Shown here one piece after another: positions 8,576 through 17,649 of a stretch of DNA of 64,000 bases. The stretch is from Gammaproteobacteria bacterium (GTDB lineage: Bacteria; Pseudomonadota; Gammaproteobacteria; Pseudomonadales; Halieaceae). The DNA lies in contig JAUICG010000001.1 of the NCBI GenBank assembly GCA_030427485.1, forward strand, positions 186,001 through 250,000, read 5' to 3'. The notes beneath the pieces were generated by a model, which was given only the letters and a program-made list of their open reading frames with translations, did no database searches and was not told the origin of the DNA. Each line of letters begins with the position of its first letter. The stretch's first letter is position 1. A program made the translations under genes and the position numbers.

Positions 8576-10417
8576 ATGCTACCGCAATTCGATTTAAAAG
8601 ATCCGCAGCTCGAATCTCGTGTGAACGGCACACGCACAATCCTCGCGATCGGCCTGGTGATGATTTCGCTCTGCGTGGTACTGATGCGCTACTACGAGCT
8701 GCAGGTAACGGAATATGAAACCTACCGCACGCAATCCGAGCGCAACCGTGTGCAGTTGCAGCCGTTGCCGCCCCGTCGCGGTCTGATTTTTGATCGCCAC
8801 GGTGTTCCGCTGGCCGACAATCGACCCAGCTACATGCTATCCATTGTGCGCGAGCGCGTCCCGGACCTCGATGCCACACTGGCTGACCTGCAGGCAGTGC
8901 TCCCGATATCCCAGGGCGACCTGGAAACCTTTCGCAAGAAGCTCTATCGCAGTCGTCCCTATGAACCCGTGCCCCTGCGGTTTCGCCTGACCGAAGAAGA
9001 GCGCGCGCGCCTGGCGGTCAACCGCTTTCGATTGCCGGGGGTGGTGGTCGAGGCACAGCTGTTGCGGCACTACCCACACGGTGAGTTGTTCTCGCATGCG
9101 CTGGGCTACGTGGGCCGCATCAATGAGCAGGAAATGCAGGAGCTCGATGAGACGGATTACCGCGGCACCTTTCACATCGGCAAGGTGGGTGTTGAGAAAT
9201 ACTACGAGGACCTGCTGCACGGGGATGTCGGCTACCAGAACGTCGAGAGCAATGCGCATGGGCGCGTGCTACGGGTGCTGGAACGGTTCGCGCCCGTGCG
9301 CGGCAAGGACCTCACCCTGTCGCTGGACTATGACGTGCAGCTGGCCGCGTCTGAAGCACTCGGCGATCGTCGCGGCGCGGTGGTTGCAATCGATCCACGC
9401 ACCGGCGGCGTACTGGCGCTGGTTTCCACGCCGGGATTCGATACCAACCTGTTTGTAAATGGCATCAGTTCCAGCGAGTACTCCGCACTGCGTGATTCGC
9501 TGGATGTGCCGCTATACAATCGCGCCATCCAGGGTACCTATCCGCCCGGTTCCACTATCAAGCCCTTCATGTCGATGGCGGGATTGCTGTCCGGCCTGGT
9601 AACACCGCAGTCAACGGTTCCCGACCCCGGTTGGTACAGCCTGCCCGGCGATTCCCGCAAGTATCGCGACTGGATTCTGCGGGTCACGGGCACGGGACAC
9701 GCCGCGCGAGTGGATATGAAGATGGCGATCGCCCAGTCCTGCGACGTTTACTACTATGACCTCGCGCGCCGCCTGACGATCGACCGCATGCACGATTACC
9801 TGCTTCCCTTTGGTTTTGGGGAGCGTACGGGTATCGATACCACCAATGAGCGTGCCGGTGTGCTGCCCTCAACGCGCTGGAAGCGCGGTGCCATGTCGCA
9901 GCCCTGGTATCCCGGTGAGACGTTGAGCGCCGGTATCGGCCAGGGCTATATGTTGGCGTCGCCACTGCAATTGGCCGTCGCTACCAGTGTGATGGCCAGC
10001 AGGGGGGAGCGGCGGGTCCCGCGCCTGGTGATGGCGGTGGATGGTGAGCCTGTTCCTGCTCCGGTGCTGGAGCCATTGGTGGCACCCGATGAGTACTGGG
10101 ATGCGATTTTTGACGGTATGCGCGAAGTAGTTCACGGGGCGCGGGGTACGGCAAAAGCGCTGGCCAATGGAATCACCTATGAAATGGCGGGGAAAACAGG
10201 TACCGCCCAGGTCATCGGTATCGCGCAGAACGCCGTCTATAACGAGGATGAGGTGGCGGAGAGACACCGGCATCACGGTCTTTTCATTGCCTTCGCGCCC
10301 ATCGAGTCGCCGACCATCGCGGTGGGGATCATCGTTGAAAATGGCGGCGGCAGTTCCGCGGCGTCGCCGATTGCGCGCGCAGTCATCGATACCTGGTTTG
10401 CGGTGGAGAGCGGCTGA
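8576..10417 (+). CDS. mrdA: Penicillin-binding protein 2 (elongation-specific transpeptidase)
   Basis: Cross-links peptidoglycan in lateral wall growth as partner of RodA. The 613-residue class B PBP has a single N-terminal membrane anchor (about 22-37), a pedestal domain and a transpeptidase domain. The catalytic S326 lies in STIKPF, the second motif is SCD at 388-390 (PBP2 enzymes commonly have an Asp here) and KTGT starts at K540. Its stop overlaps the rodA start by one base. Presence of the elongasome pair predicts a rod-shaped cell. Confidence 0.96.
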   Translation: MLPQFDLKDPQLESRVNGTRTILAIGLVMISLCVVLMRYYELQVTEYETYRTQSERNRVQLQPLPPRRGLIFDRHGVPLADNRPSYMLSIVRERVPDLDATLADLQAVLPISQGDLETFRKKLYRSRPYEPVPLRFRLTEEERARLAVNRFRLPGVVVEAQLLRHYPHGELFSHALGYVGRINEQEMQELDETDYRGTFHIGKVGVEKYYEDLLHGDVGYQNVESNAHGRVLRVLERFAPVRGKDLTLSLDYDVQLAASEALGDRRGAVVAIDPRTGGVLALVSTPGFDTNLFVNGISSSEYSALRDSLDVPLYNRAIQGTYPPGSTIKPFMSMAGLLSGLVTPQSTVPDPGWYSLPGDSRKYRDWILRVTGTGHAARVDMKMAIAQSCDVYYYDLARRLTIDRMHDYLLPFGFGERTGIDTTNERAGVLPSTRWKRGAMSQPWYPGETLSAGIGQGYMLASPLQLAVATSVMASRGERRVPRLVMAVDGEPVPAPVLEPLVAPDEYWDAIFDGMREVVHGARGTAKALANGITYEMAGKTGTAQVIGIAQNAVYNEDEVAERHRHHGLFIAFAPIESPTIAVGIIVENGGGSSAASPIARAVIDTWFAVESG

Positions 10418-11559
10418 TGGGTGATTACGTACGGCAGTTGCCCCACCAGGGCTCGCGGGATATGGCCAAGCGGCCGAGTGCTGTGATGCGCTTTCATCTC
10501 GATATCCCCCTGCTGTTGTTGCTCGCGATACTGAGCGGCTACGGGCTGATGGTGCTCTACAGCGCGTCAGGGCAGAGCATGGAGGCCGTGTACCGCCAGG
10601 GAAGTTACCTGGCGCTGGCCTTTGTGATCATGCTGCTGGCCGCGCAGGTCAGTTTGAAGCAGTACGCGAGCTGGGCGCCCTGGCTGTTTCTGGGCGGTGT
10701 GGCAATGCTGGTGGCGGTATTGCTGGTGGGCGTGGGCGCCAAGGGTGCCCAGCGCTGGTTGCAGATCGGCGGGTTTCGCTTTCAACCTTCGGAGATCATG
10801 AAACTGGCGGTGCCAATGGTAATTGCCTGGTTCCTGGCGGACAGGGTATTGCCCCCGCGCCTCCCTGCTGTCGTCGGGGCGCTGGTGTTGCTGGCGGTGC
10901 CCGCTGGATTGATCGTGGTTCAGCCCGACCTGGGCACCTCCCTGTTGATTGCTTCCAGCGGACTGTTTGTGCTTTTTATCGCCGGGATTGGCTGGCGCTA
11001 CATTTTTGGCGCCGCCGTGGTGGCGGCGGCATCGGCCTGGCCGGTCTGGATGTACGGGCTGAAGGAATACCAGAAGCAGCGCATTCTCACGATGTTCAAC
11101 CCGGAAAGCGACAAGCTCGGGGCGGGCTGGAATATTATCCAGTCCAAGACGGCTATCGGATCAGGCGGGTGGGATGGCAAGGGGTGGATGCAAAGTACCC
11201 AGTCGAGACTGGACTTCCTGCCCGAGAGTCACACAGATTTTATCATCGCGGTATTGGCCGAAGAGCAGGGCCTGCAAGGGATAATTCTCCTGATGGGTAT
11301 CTACCTGCTGATCCTGTTGCGCGGGTTCTGGATAGGCGCCCATGCGCAAACCAGTTTCGGTCGAATGATGGCCGGCAGCCTGACACTGACGTTTTTCGTG
11401 TACATCTTTGTTAATATGGGAATGGTTGCCGGTTTGCTACCGGTTGTCGGGGTGCCGCTGCCGCTGGTGAGCGCGGGCGGTACCTCGCTGGTGACGCTGC
11501 TGGCCGGGTTTGGTGTCCTGATGGCGATCAGTACCGAAAAGGCCGGGGCGGACGCATGA
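10417..11559 (+). CDS. rodA: Peptidoglycan glycosyltransferase RodA (SEDS family)
   Basis: Polymerises glycan strands from lipid II in the elongasome. The 380-residue protein has about ten hydrophobic segments. SEDS hallmarks include FQPSEIMKLAVPM, VVQPDLGTS with the conserved aspartate, the extracellular loop with DFLPESHTDFI, and the C-terminal GVPLPLVSAGGTS. It overlaps mrdA by one base (TGATG) and is followed by mltB. Confidence 0.96.
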   Translation: MGDYVRQLPHQGSRDMAKRPSAVMRFHLDIPLLLLLAILSGYGLMVLYSASGQSMEAVYRQGSYLALAFVIMLLAAQVSLKQYASWAPWLFLGGVAMLVAVLLVGVGAKGAQRWLQIGGFRFQPSEIMKLAVPMVIAWFLADRVLPPRLPAVVGALVLLAVPAGLIVVQPDLGTSLLIASSGLFVLFIAGIGWRYIFGAAVVAAASAWPVWMYGLKEYQKQRILTMFNPESDKLGAGWNIIQSKTAIGSGGWDGKGWMQSTQSRLDFLPESHTDFIIAVLAEEQGLQGIILLMGIYLLILLRGFWIGAHAQTSFGRMMAGSLTLTFFVYIFVNMGMVAGLLPVVGVPLPLVSAGGTSLVTLLAGFGVLMAISTEKAGADA

Positions 11560-11619
11560 ACGCCCTGTGCAGCATTGCCGTGAATCCACCCTTTGTCGTA
11601 CGAGAACGAGTTAGAGTCT

Positions 11620-12615
11620 ATGTCATTACGCCTGAAAGTGTTTGTTGTCCTGTTCTGCCTGTGGCCGACCTTGTCCTGCGCGGGGGATAACTATGGCGCA
11701 CACCCGAATGCGGCGGTGGTGGTTGATGAACTGGTTGAGGAAGAGGGTTTTGACCGCGAAGAATTACAGCAGCTCTTTGCCCGGGCAGAGCGCAAGGACA
11801 GTATTCTGGCGGCGATCTCCCGCCCCGCCGAGAAATCCAAGCCGTGGTATGAGTACCGGGAAATCTTCCTCAATAAAGCGCGCGAGGACCAGGGGATTGA
11901 GTTCTACGGGAAACATCGTGTGACGCTGGAGCGGGCACAGCGTGAGTTCGGTGTCCCGGCGGAAATCATCGTCGCCATTATTGGCGTGGAAACCTATTAT
12001 GGCCGGGTGGCCGGCAGCTACCGCGTGTTGGACGCACTTTCGACGCTGGCGTTTGATTATCCTCCCCGCTCGCCGTTTTTTACCGCGGAGCTGAAGAACT
12101 TTCTCATTCTGACCCGCGACCAGGGTATGGATCCTACGGAACTGATGGGGTCTTACGCGGGGGCGATGGGCTATGGACAGTTCATGCCGAGCAGCTACCG
12201 CAGTTACGCGATCGACTTCGATAATGACGAAATTGTCGATATCTGGACCAACCCGGTCGATGCCATCGGCAGCGTGGCGAATTATTTCAAACAACACGGT
12301 TGGCGCGAGGGTGAAGTCGTGGTGTCCCCGGCAACCGCGGCCGCCGATACGCCGGACAGCATTTTTGTGCAGCGCCGCGATGACCTGGAGCCGACCCGGA
12401 CAGTAGCGCAGTTTGCCGCAGAAGGGGTTGTCGCAAAGATGGAGCTTGATCCGAACGCGCTCGCGACCGCGATGAAGTTCGAACTGAAAAACGGTTATGA
12501 GTACTGGCTTGGACTGCACAATTTCTACGTTATTACCCGCTATAACCACAGTGCGATGTATGCCATGAGTGTTTATCAACTCAGTCAGCGGCTGGCGGAG
12601 CGTATCGCCCGATGA
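11620..12615 (+). CDS. mltB: Lytic murein transglycosylase B
   Basis: Cleaves glycan strands in the periplasm to give 1,6-anhydroMurNAc ends. The 331-residue protein has a signal peptide ending in LWPTLSCAGD; the cysteine gives only a weak lipobox, so lipidation is uncertain. The catalytic glutamate is in IGVETYYG, followed by the MltB-type GAMGYGQFMPSSYRSYAIDFD. The ATG at 11620 is preferred over an in-frame TTG at 11593 because it begins the signal peptide. It overlaps rlpA by four bases. Confidence 0.93.
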   Translation: MSLRLKVFVVLFCLWPTLSCAGDNYGAHPNAAVVVDELVEEEGFDREELQQLFARAERKDSILAAISRPAEKSKPWYEYREIFLNKAREDQGIEFYGKHRVTLERAQREFGVPAEIIVAIIGVETYYGRVAGSYRVLDALSTLAFDYPPRSPFFTAELKNFLILTRDQGMDPTELMGSYAGAMGYGQFMPSSYRSYAIDFDNDEIVDIWTNPVDAIGSVANYFKQHGWREGEVVVSPATAAADTPDSIFVQRRDDLEPTRTVAQFAAEGVVAKMELDPNALATAMKFELKNGYEYWLGLHNFYVITRYNHSAMYAMSVYQLSQRLAERIAR

Positions 12616-13448
12616 AGTCCCCTGTTGTCGTCCTGGCGATGATTGCGACGGCGGTGCTTTTCATCGGCTGCGCGTCGCAGCCTCCGGGGCCCGAAACAGG
12701 CGCTGAAACCGCCGTGGCGCCACCTAAATCGCGGTATGCGGTGGAGCACGACTTCGCGCCGTTGCGTCCGATCAGTCCGGAAGATGTTGTCGATGCGGTG
12801 CCACTGCCCGATCCTATTCTCGCGGCCGGTAATATGAGCCCCTACGTTATCGACGGGGTGACGTACGAGGTGCTGAAGGAGTACCGCGGTTACAGCGAGC
12901 GCGGAATCGCCTCCTGGTACGGCGCCAAGTTTACCGGCCACGAGACATCCAACGGCGAACTCTACGACGTGTACCAGGCCAGCGCCGCCCACAAATCGCT
13001 GCCGATTCCCTGTTTCGCGCGGGTCACCAACCTGGACAACGGCAAGAGCATTGTAGTGCGGGTCAATGACCGCGGTCCGTTCCATGCGGACCGCCTGATC
13101 GACCTGTCCTATGCCGCGGCGGTAAAGCTGGGCTATATGGAAAAAGGCACCGCGAACGTGGAGGTCGAGGTCATCGACGTGGTCGGTGTCGAGGACCGGC
13201 GCGACGCGTCCTATGGCAAGTATCGCTTTTTGCAGTTGGGCGCGTTTGGCAGTGAGTCCACTGCCAAAACCCTGTTGGCTGAACTGCAGGACCTGCTGTC
13301 AGCGCCAGTGTTTATCAGTCCGGTTGATGCCGGAGGTACCAGGCTGTACCGTGTCCGGATAGGGCCGGTAGATGACAAGCAGCACCTGCTGGCGCTGCAG
13401 CAGCGCTTGCAGGACAGCGGCTATGAAGCGGGACAGCCACTGCCATAG
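12612..13448 (+). CDS. rlpA: Septal ring lytic transglycosylase RlpA, lipoprotein with SPOR domain
   Basis: Outer-membrane lipoprotein that in Pseudomonas cuts denuded (peptide-free) glycan strands at division and separates daughter cells. In the 278 residues a lipobox FIGC is followed by a linker, then the double-psi beta-barrel (ERGIASWYGAKFTGHETSNG through RVNDRGPFHADRLIDLS, with the conserved D of NDRGP). A C-terminal SPOR domain begins at about 200 (YRFLQLGAFGS). The catalytic residues of the DPBB are present, so activity is likely. Confidence 0.93.
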   Translation: MKSPVVVLAMIATAVLFIGCASQPPGPETGAETAVAPPKSRYAVEHDFAPLRPISPEDVVDAVPLPDPILAAGNMSPYVIDGVTYEVLKEYRGYSERGIASWYGAKFTGHETSNGELYDVYQASAAHKSLPIPCFARVTNLDNGKSIVVRVNDRGPFHADRLIDLSYAAAVKLGYMEKGTANVEVEVIDVVGVEDRRDASYGKYRFLQLGAFGSESTAKTLLAELQDLLSAPVFISPVDAGGTRLYRVRIGPVDDKQHLLALQQRLQDSGYEAGQPLP

Positions 13449-13529
13449 AATACAGGGATTCTTTCGCTCCGACTTCGCATGCGGTACCATCGCGGCTTGC
13501 TCAACTCACCTTCACGGTCCCGCTAAATC

Positions 13530-14693
13530 ATGACTCGAATCGTACTTGCCCTGCTCCTTGTTGTTACCAGCCTCCACGCTCCTGCACAGAATGCGATACC
13601 CGCACCCCCGGAATTGGCCGCCAAGGCGTATTTCCTGATTGACGCCGACAGTGGCGAGGTGCTGGTGGAGCACAATGCGGATATGCAGCTGCCGCCGGCC
13701 AGTCTCACCAAAATGATGACCGCCTATGTGCTGGCCGAGGAAATAAATGCAGGACGGGTCAAGGAAGACGATATGGTCCGTATCTCCGAGAACGCCTGGT
13801 CGCAAAATCCGGTGTTCAACGGCTCATCTCTGATGTGGATCGAGCCGGGTAAAGATGTCTCGATTGCGGATCTGCAGCGCGGAATCATTATATCTTCGGG
13901 CAACGATTCCTCGGTGGCAGTGGCCGAACATATTGCCGGCAGCGAGGCGGTGTTCGCCGAGATGATGAATACCAATGCCGAGCGACTGGGCATGACGAAC
14001 ACCTATTATGTGAATTCACACGGTTTGCCGGATCCGGCCCACCTCACCACCGCACGAGACCTCGCGACGTTGGCACGGGCGATGATCAATGACCACCCCA
14101 GGCAGTATGCGATCTACAAGGAGCTCGAGTTCACCTATAACAACATTCGCCAGTACAACCGCAACACCCTGTTACTTCAGGACCCCTCGGTGGACGGGTT
14201 GAAGACAGGCCATACCAAGGAAGCTGGCTATTGCCTGGTAGCTTCTGCGGAACGCAAGGGGATGCGCCTGATATCGGTGGTAATGGGCACTGCGAGCACC
14301 AAGGCGCGAAAGAATGACACCGCAGCGCTGTTGAACTACGGTTTTCGTTTCTATCAGACGGCGACTGCGTTTGCAGCGATGACTGAACTGGCCAAGCCGC
14401 GCGTGTGGAAAGGGCAGCAGGATTACGTACCTGTCGGTTTCGTGGAGAAAGTCGTGCTGACGCTGCCGCGCGGCAAGCACGACGAACTCGAGACCGATGT
14501 GGTATTGAATGCCCAGATAGAGGCGCCGTTGGCGGTCGGTGATCCCGTGGGTACGGTAAGCGTCACCCTGGATGGTGAAACCCGCCTGCAGGCGCCCGTG
14601 GTCGCGCTGGAAGCTGTAGAGCAGGCGGGCTTTTTTGCGCGCCTGTGGGACAGTGTGCTGATGTTTTTCGCCAAATTGTTTGGTGCAAGATAA
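13530..14693 (+). CDS. dacA: D-alanyl-D-alanine carboxypeptidase (PBP5/6 type)
   Basis: Trims the terminal D-Ala from peptidoglycan pentapeptides. The 387-residue protein has a signal peptide (MTRIVLALLLVVTSLHAPAQ). The active sites are SLTK with S58/K61, SGN at 123-125 and KTG at 225-227. A PBP5-type beta-rich second domain and a C-terminal amphipathic helix (FFARLWDSVLMFFAKLFG) for inner-membrane attachment follow. It is followed by ybeD in the conserved order. Confidence 0.94.
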   Translation: MTRIVLALLLVVTSLHAPAQNAIPAPPELAAKAYFLIDADSGEVLVEHNADMQLPPASLTKMMTAYVLAEEINAGRVKEDDMVRISENAWSQNPVFNGSSLMWIEPGKDVSIADLQRGIIISSGNDSSVAVAEHIAGSEAVFAEMMNTNAERLGMTNTYYVNSHGLPDPAHLTTARDLATLARAMINDHPRQYAIYKELEFTYNNIRQYNRNTLLLQDPSVDGLKTGHTKEAGYCLVASAERKGMRLISVVMGTASTKARKNDTAALLNYGFRFYQTATAFAAMTELAKPRVWKGQQDYVPVGFVEKVVLTLPRGKHDELETDVVLNAQIEAPLAVGDPVGTVSVTLDGETRLQAPVVALEAVEQAGFFARLWDSVLMFFAKLFGAR

Positions 14694-14717
14694 CAGGGCT
14701 GCGCCCGGGAGAGCACC

Positions 14718-14990
14718 GTGGAGCAGCCGCCTGAAGCCCCCAAGATCGAGTTCCCCTGCGATTACCCGATCAAGGTGATGGGACGCAGCAGCGATACCTT
14801 TGAATCGACAATTCTGGAAGTGTTCGAAAGTCACGCGCCGGGATTCGATCAGCAGACAGTCGTCGCGAAGATCAGTAGTAAGGGCACTTTTACCTCTCTC
14901 ACGATTACCATCACCGCCACCGGGCCGGAGCAGCTGGAGGCCTTGCACCAGGACCTGCTGGCCACCGGTTTGGTGAGCATGGTGATTTGA
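14718..14990 (+). CDS. ybeD: DUF493 family protein YbeD
   Basis: Small 90-residue ferredoxin-like-fold protein of the YbeD/DUF493 family, usually found between dacA and lipB. The proposed role is regulatory (ACT-like) and not proven. The core FPCDYPIKVMGRSSDTF and the repeated beta-strands are visible. It starts at a GTG with a CGGGAGAG ribosome site and ends 3 bp before lipB. Confidence 0.88.
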   Translation: MEQPPEAPKIEFPCDYPIKVMGRSSDTFESTILEVFESHAPGFDQQTVVAKISSKGTFTSLTITITATGPEQLEALHQDLLATGLVSMVI

Positions 14991-14993
14991 GCC

Positions 14994-15626
14994 GTGTCGG
15001 CGCCGGAGCTGGTGCAGCGCGAACTCGGGCTCGTGGATTATCAGCCGACGCTGGACGCCATGCGCCAACTGACCGATTCACGAGGCCCGGACTCGCCAGA
15101 CGAATTGTGGTTATTGCAACATCCGCCGGTGTTCACGCAGGGCCAGGCGGGCAGGGCCGAGCACCTGCTGGCGCCCGGAGATATCCCGGTGATCCAGGTG
15201 GACCGCGGTGGCCAGGTCACCTACCACGGGCCGGGACAGTGGGTACTGTACCTGATGGTGGATATGCGCCGCCGGCAATTCGGAGTACGTGATCTCGTTA
15301 ACCTTATCGAACACAGCCTGGTTAGCCTGCTGGCCGAGTACGCTATTGCTGCCGCGGCCGACCCGGCGGCGCCCGGCGTCTATGTGGAGGGCGCAAAAAT
15401 CGCCTCGCTGGGTTTGCGGGTGAGGCGCGGCTGCAGCTATCACGGTCTGGCGCTGAATGTGGATATGGACCTGGAACCGTTCGGGCGCATCAACCCCTGT
15501 GGATACGCCGGTTTACAGGTGACCTCGATGGCGCAGCAGTTGCCGGGTGCTCGCCTTGAGATGGCGGCGATCGGCGCGCGTTTGCTGGATATAATTGCGG
15601 GCAATCTGCAACGCGATGCAGGCTAG
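14994..15626 (+). CDS. lipB: Lipoyl(octanoyl) transferase
   Basis: Transfers octanoate from acyl-carrier protein to the lipoyl domains of 2-oxoacid dehydrogenases and the glycine cleavage H protein. In its 210 residues the catalytic pair is K135 in [10 protein letters not shown] and C169 in RINPCGYAG, and the substrate loop [12 protein letters not shown] is at 71-82. It starts at a GTG close behind ybeD. The lipA gene that normally follows is missing here, and its TAG stop is the first triplet of a palindromic element. Confidence 0.96.
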   Translation: MSAPELVQRELGLVDYQPTLDAMRQLTDSRGPDSPDELWLLQHPPVFTQGQAGRAEHLLAPGDIPVIQVDRGGQVTYHGPGQWVLYLMVDMRRRQFGVRDLVNLIEHSLVSLLAEYAIAAAADPAAPGVYVEGAKIASLGLRVRRGCSYHGLALNVDMDLEPFGRINPCGYAGLQVTSMAQQLPGARLEMAAIGARLLDIIAGNLQRDAG

Positions 15627-15658
15627 TACTCCGTCAATAGCATGTTGATGGAGTACTA
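15624..15658. repeat. 35-bp palindrome at a convergent gene junction
   Basis: Arms TAGTACTCCGTCAA and TTGATGGAGTACTA (13 of 14 pairs, the other a G-U) flank a 7-base loop. The outer TAG of each arm is the stop codon of the gene on that strand, lipB on + and the aldolase fusion on -. It lacks a T-run, so it may act as a two-way hairpin barrier and not a classic terminator. A related copy lies at 24289. Confidence 0.75.
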
Positions 15659-17629
15659 GATCACCCGGTCACTGCCCCCATCGATGGGAATCTGGGCGCC
15701 CGTGGTCGCGTTAAAAACGTCGCTGGCCACTGTCGATAGCAGGCGTGCTACATCGCGTGAGCGAATTTCCCGACCGAGCAGGTTCTTCGATTTGTATTCT
15801 TCCACTGTCATGCCGTAGCGGGCGGCGGATTTCGCCAGTGCATCCTCTGTCCATAACGCGGTATCGAACACCGCATCGGGATGAACCACGTTAACCCGTA
15901 TACCATCAGCGGCCAGTTCGAGTGCGGCGACCCTGGCCAGCTGTGTGATGCCCGCCTTGCTTACGGAGTATGCTGCGGCACCAGGCCCTGGCGCTGCATA
16001 GTTTCTTGAGCCAACGAGAAGGATGGACGGGTTTACGCCGAGCTTCAGGTACGGGATGGCTGCGGTCAGCAAGCGCTGCGTGGCTGTCAGGTTAACAGCC
16101 AGGGTTTGGTCCCAGGTTTGTTCCGTATGGTTTTCGATGCGTTCTCCGGACTTGAAAATTCCCGCGTTGCAGACCACGATATCGAGACCGCCGTAGCGAC
16201 TGACCACCTGCTCGACCGCCGTTGCTATGGAAGCGCTGTCGGTCAGATCACACACCAGGCCCGTCATGCCGCCGCTGTCCAGATGCGCTACCACGTCCCG
16301 GTTGACGTCCAGGCCTACCACCACCGCACCGTCAGCCGCCAGCGCCTCGCAGGTTGCCCTGCCAATGCCGCTGTTGGCGCCCGTTACAAGTGCGATCTTT
16401 CCCTGGTGAGGCTTTGCCGCAGCGGCTTTGCCCAGTTTGGCCTGCTCGAGCACCCAGTACTCCAAATCAAAAATGTCTTTCTCCGGCAGTGCTTCCCAAC
16501 CGCCGATTGATTCGCCGGTCTGGATTGCCCATCGTGTGTGCCTGGCAATATCACTGATGATATTGCACTCCTTGACACTGCTGCCAAATGCGATTGAGCC
16601 CGCAGAGCGCCAAATGCCGACGCGGGGCGCCTGATCCAGGATCTGTAGATCGGACTGATTGTTCGCCGCGAAATAGGCCCGGTAGTCTGCGACAAACCGG
16701 TCGATCTCCGGCACGGTCGCGGCAGGCCTGGTGTCGATAATGACGGGTATGCGCTTGGTGCGGATCACGTGATCCGGCGTTATCGGTCCGCGGGTGGCGA
16801 TCCCGGCGACATCGGGAAGGTCGGCAAACCCCTGGGCGTCGGGTGTTCGATCCAGCATGGCCAGTTGCGCGCAGCCCCGGGCCCGCGACACGGCTCCACG
16901 GATGCGCGCAAGGTCCAGCAGGTCGACCGGAAGGTCCGCCGAGGCGTGTTCGCTCACCCCGTGCGCGGCGATATAGTCCTCCGCGCGGGTAACCAGTTCT
17001 ATCATGTTCTCGTACGCAATTCTGGCGTTGTCACTGTAGGTGAAAACGCCGTGATGCATCAGGATAATGCCCGTGTACTGGCCCGGGTCGTCGCGTTTGA
17101 TCGCGTCGTTTACCTGCTTCGATAGAATAAAACCGGGCATGATATAGGGAAGCACCAGGCAATCCGGAAAGACCTCGGCAAGAATCGCCTCCCCCCTGGG
17201 GTTATTGCTCAGTGTAACAATCGCATCCGTATGTGTATGGTCGATAAACCTGGCGGGCAGTATCGCGTGCAGTATGGCTTCAACCGACGGGGAGGGTGCC
17301 GACGGGTCCAGCATCAACGCGCGCAGCTGCCGGGTCATGTCCGGGTCCGAGAGACTATCCAGTTCGGCCAGCATTCGGGTCTCTTTCAGTTTGATCGCGG
17401 GAAACCCGGGCTTCTCGATTGTTTTCAAATCCCAGCCGCTGCCTTTCACATAGAGCACCTCCAACTCATTGCCGAAGAAATCGCGGGTGCTCGCCTTGAC
17501 CGAGGTGTTGCCTCCGCCGTGCATCACCAGGTCGTCGCTGGAACCGAGCAGTCGCGAAGTATAGACGCGCATCGCCAGGTCATCATCGGCAAAGGCGGCG
17601 GCTATCTCATCGTCCCACAGGCTTTTCAT
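15656..17629 (-). CDS. Bifunctional class II aldolase / short-chain dehydrogenase (RhaD-YuxG type)
   Basis: A 657-residue two-domain protein. The N-terminal half (about 1-390) is a class II aldolase/epimerase domain with GGGNTSVK and zinc-ligand patterns DHTHTD and MHHGVF. The C-terminal half (from about 410) is an SDR oxidoreductase with TGANSGIGRA, CNAGIF and the YSVSK active site. Relatives act on rhamnulose- or fuculose-type phosphates or lactaldehyde, so sugar breakdown is a fair inference, but the substrate is not determined. No rhamnose transport or isomerase genes are adjacent. The stop lies in the palindrome shared with lipB. Confidence 0.9.
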   Translation of the reverse strand: MKSLWDDEIAAAFADDDLAMRVYTSRLLGSSDDLVMHGGGNTSVKASTRDFFGNELEVLYVKGSGWDLKTIEKPGFPAIKLKETRMLAELDSLSDPDMTRQLRALMLDPSAPSPSVEAILHAILPARFIDHTHTDAIVTLSNNPRGEAILAEVFPDCLVLPYIMPGFILSKQVNDAIKRDDPGQYTGIILMHHGVFTYSDNARIAYENMIELVTRAEDYIAAHGVSEHASADLPVDLLDLARIRGAVSRARGCAQLAMLDRTPDAQGFADLPDVAGIATRGPITPDHVIRTKRIPVIIDTRPAATVPEIDRFVADYRAYFAANNQSDLQILDQAPRVGIWRSAGSIAFGSSVKECNIISDIARHTRWAIQTGESIGGWEALPEKDIFDLEYWVLEQAKLGKAAAAKPHQGKIALVTGANSGIGRATCEALAADGAVVVGLDVNRDVVAHLDSGGMTGLVCDLTDSASIATAVEQVVSRYGGLDIVVCNAGIFKSGERIENHTEQTWDQTLAVNLTATQRLLTAAIPYLKLGVNPSILLVGSRNYAAPGPGAAAYSVSKAGITQLARVAALELAADGIRVNVVHPDAVFDTALWTEDALAKSAARYGMTVEEYKSKNLLGREIRSRDVARLLSTVASDVFNATTGAQIPIDGGSDRVI

Positions 17630-17649
17630 TGTTTCTGCTCCATGTAAAT

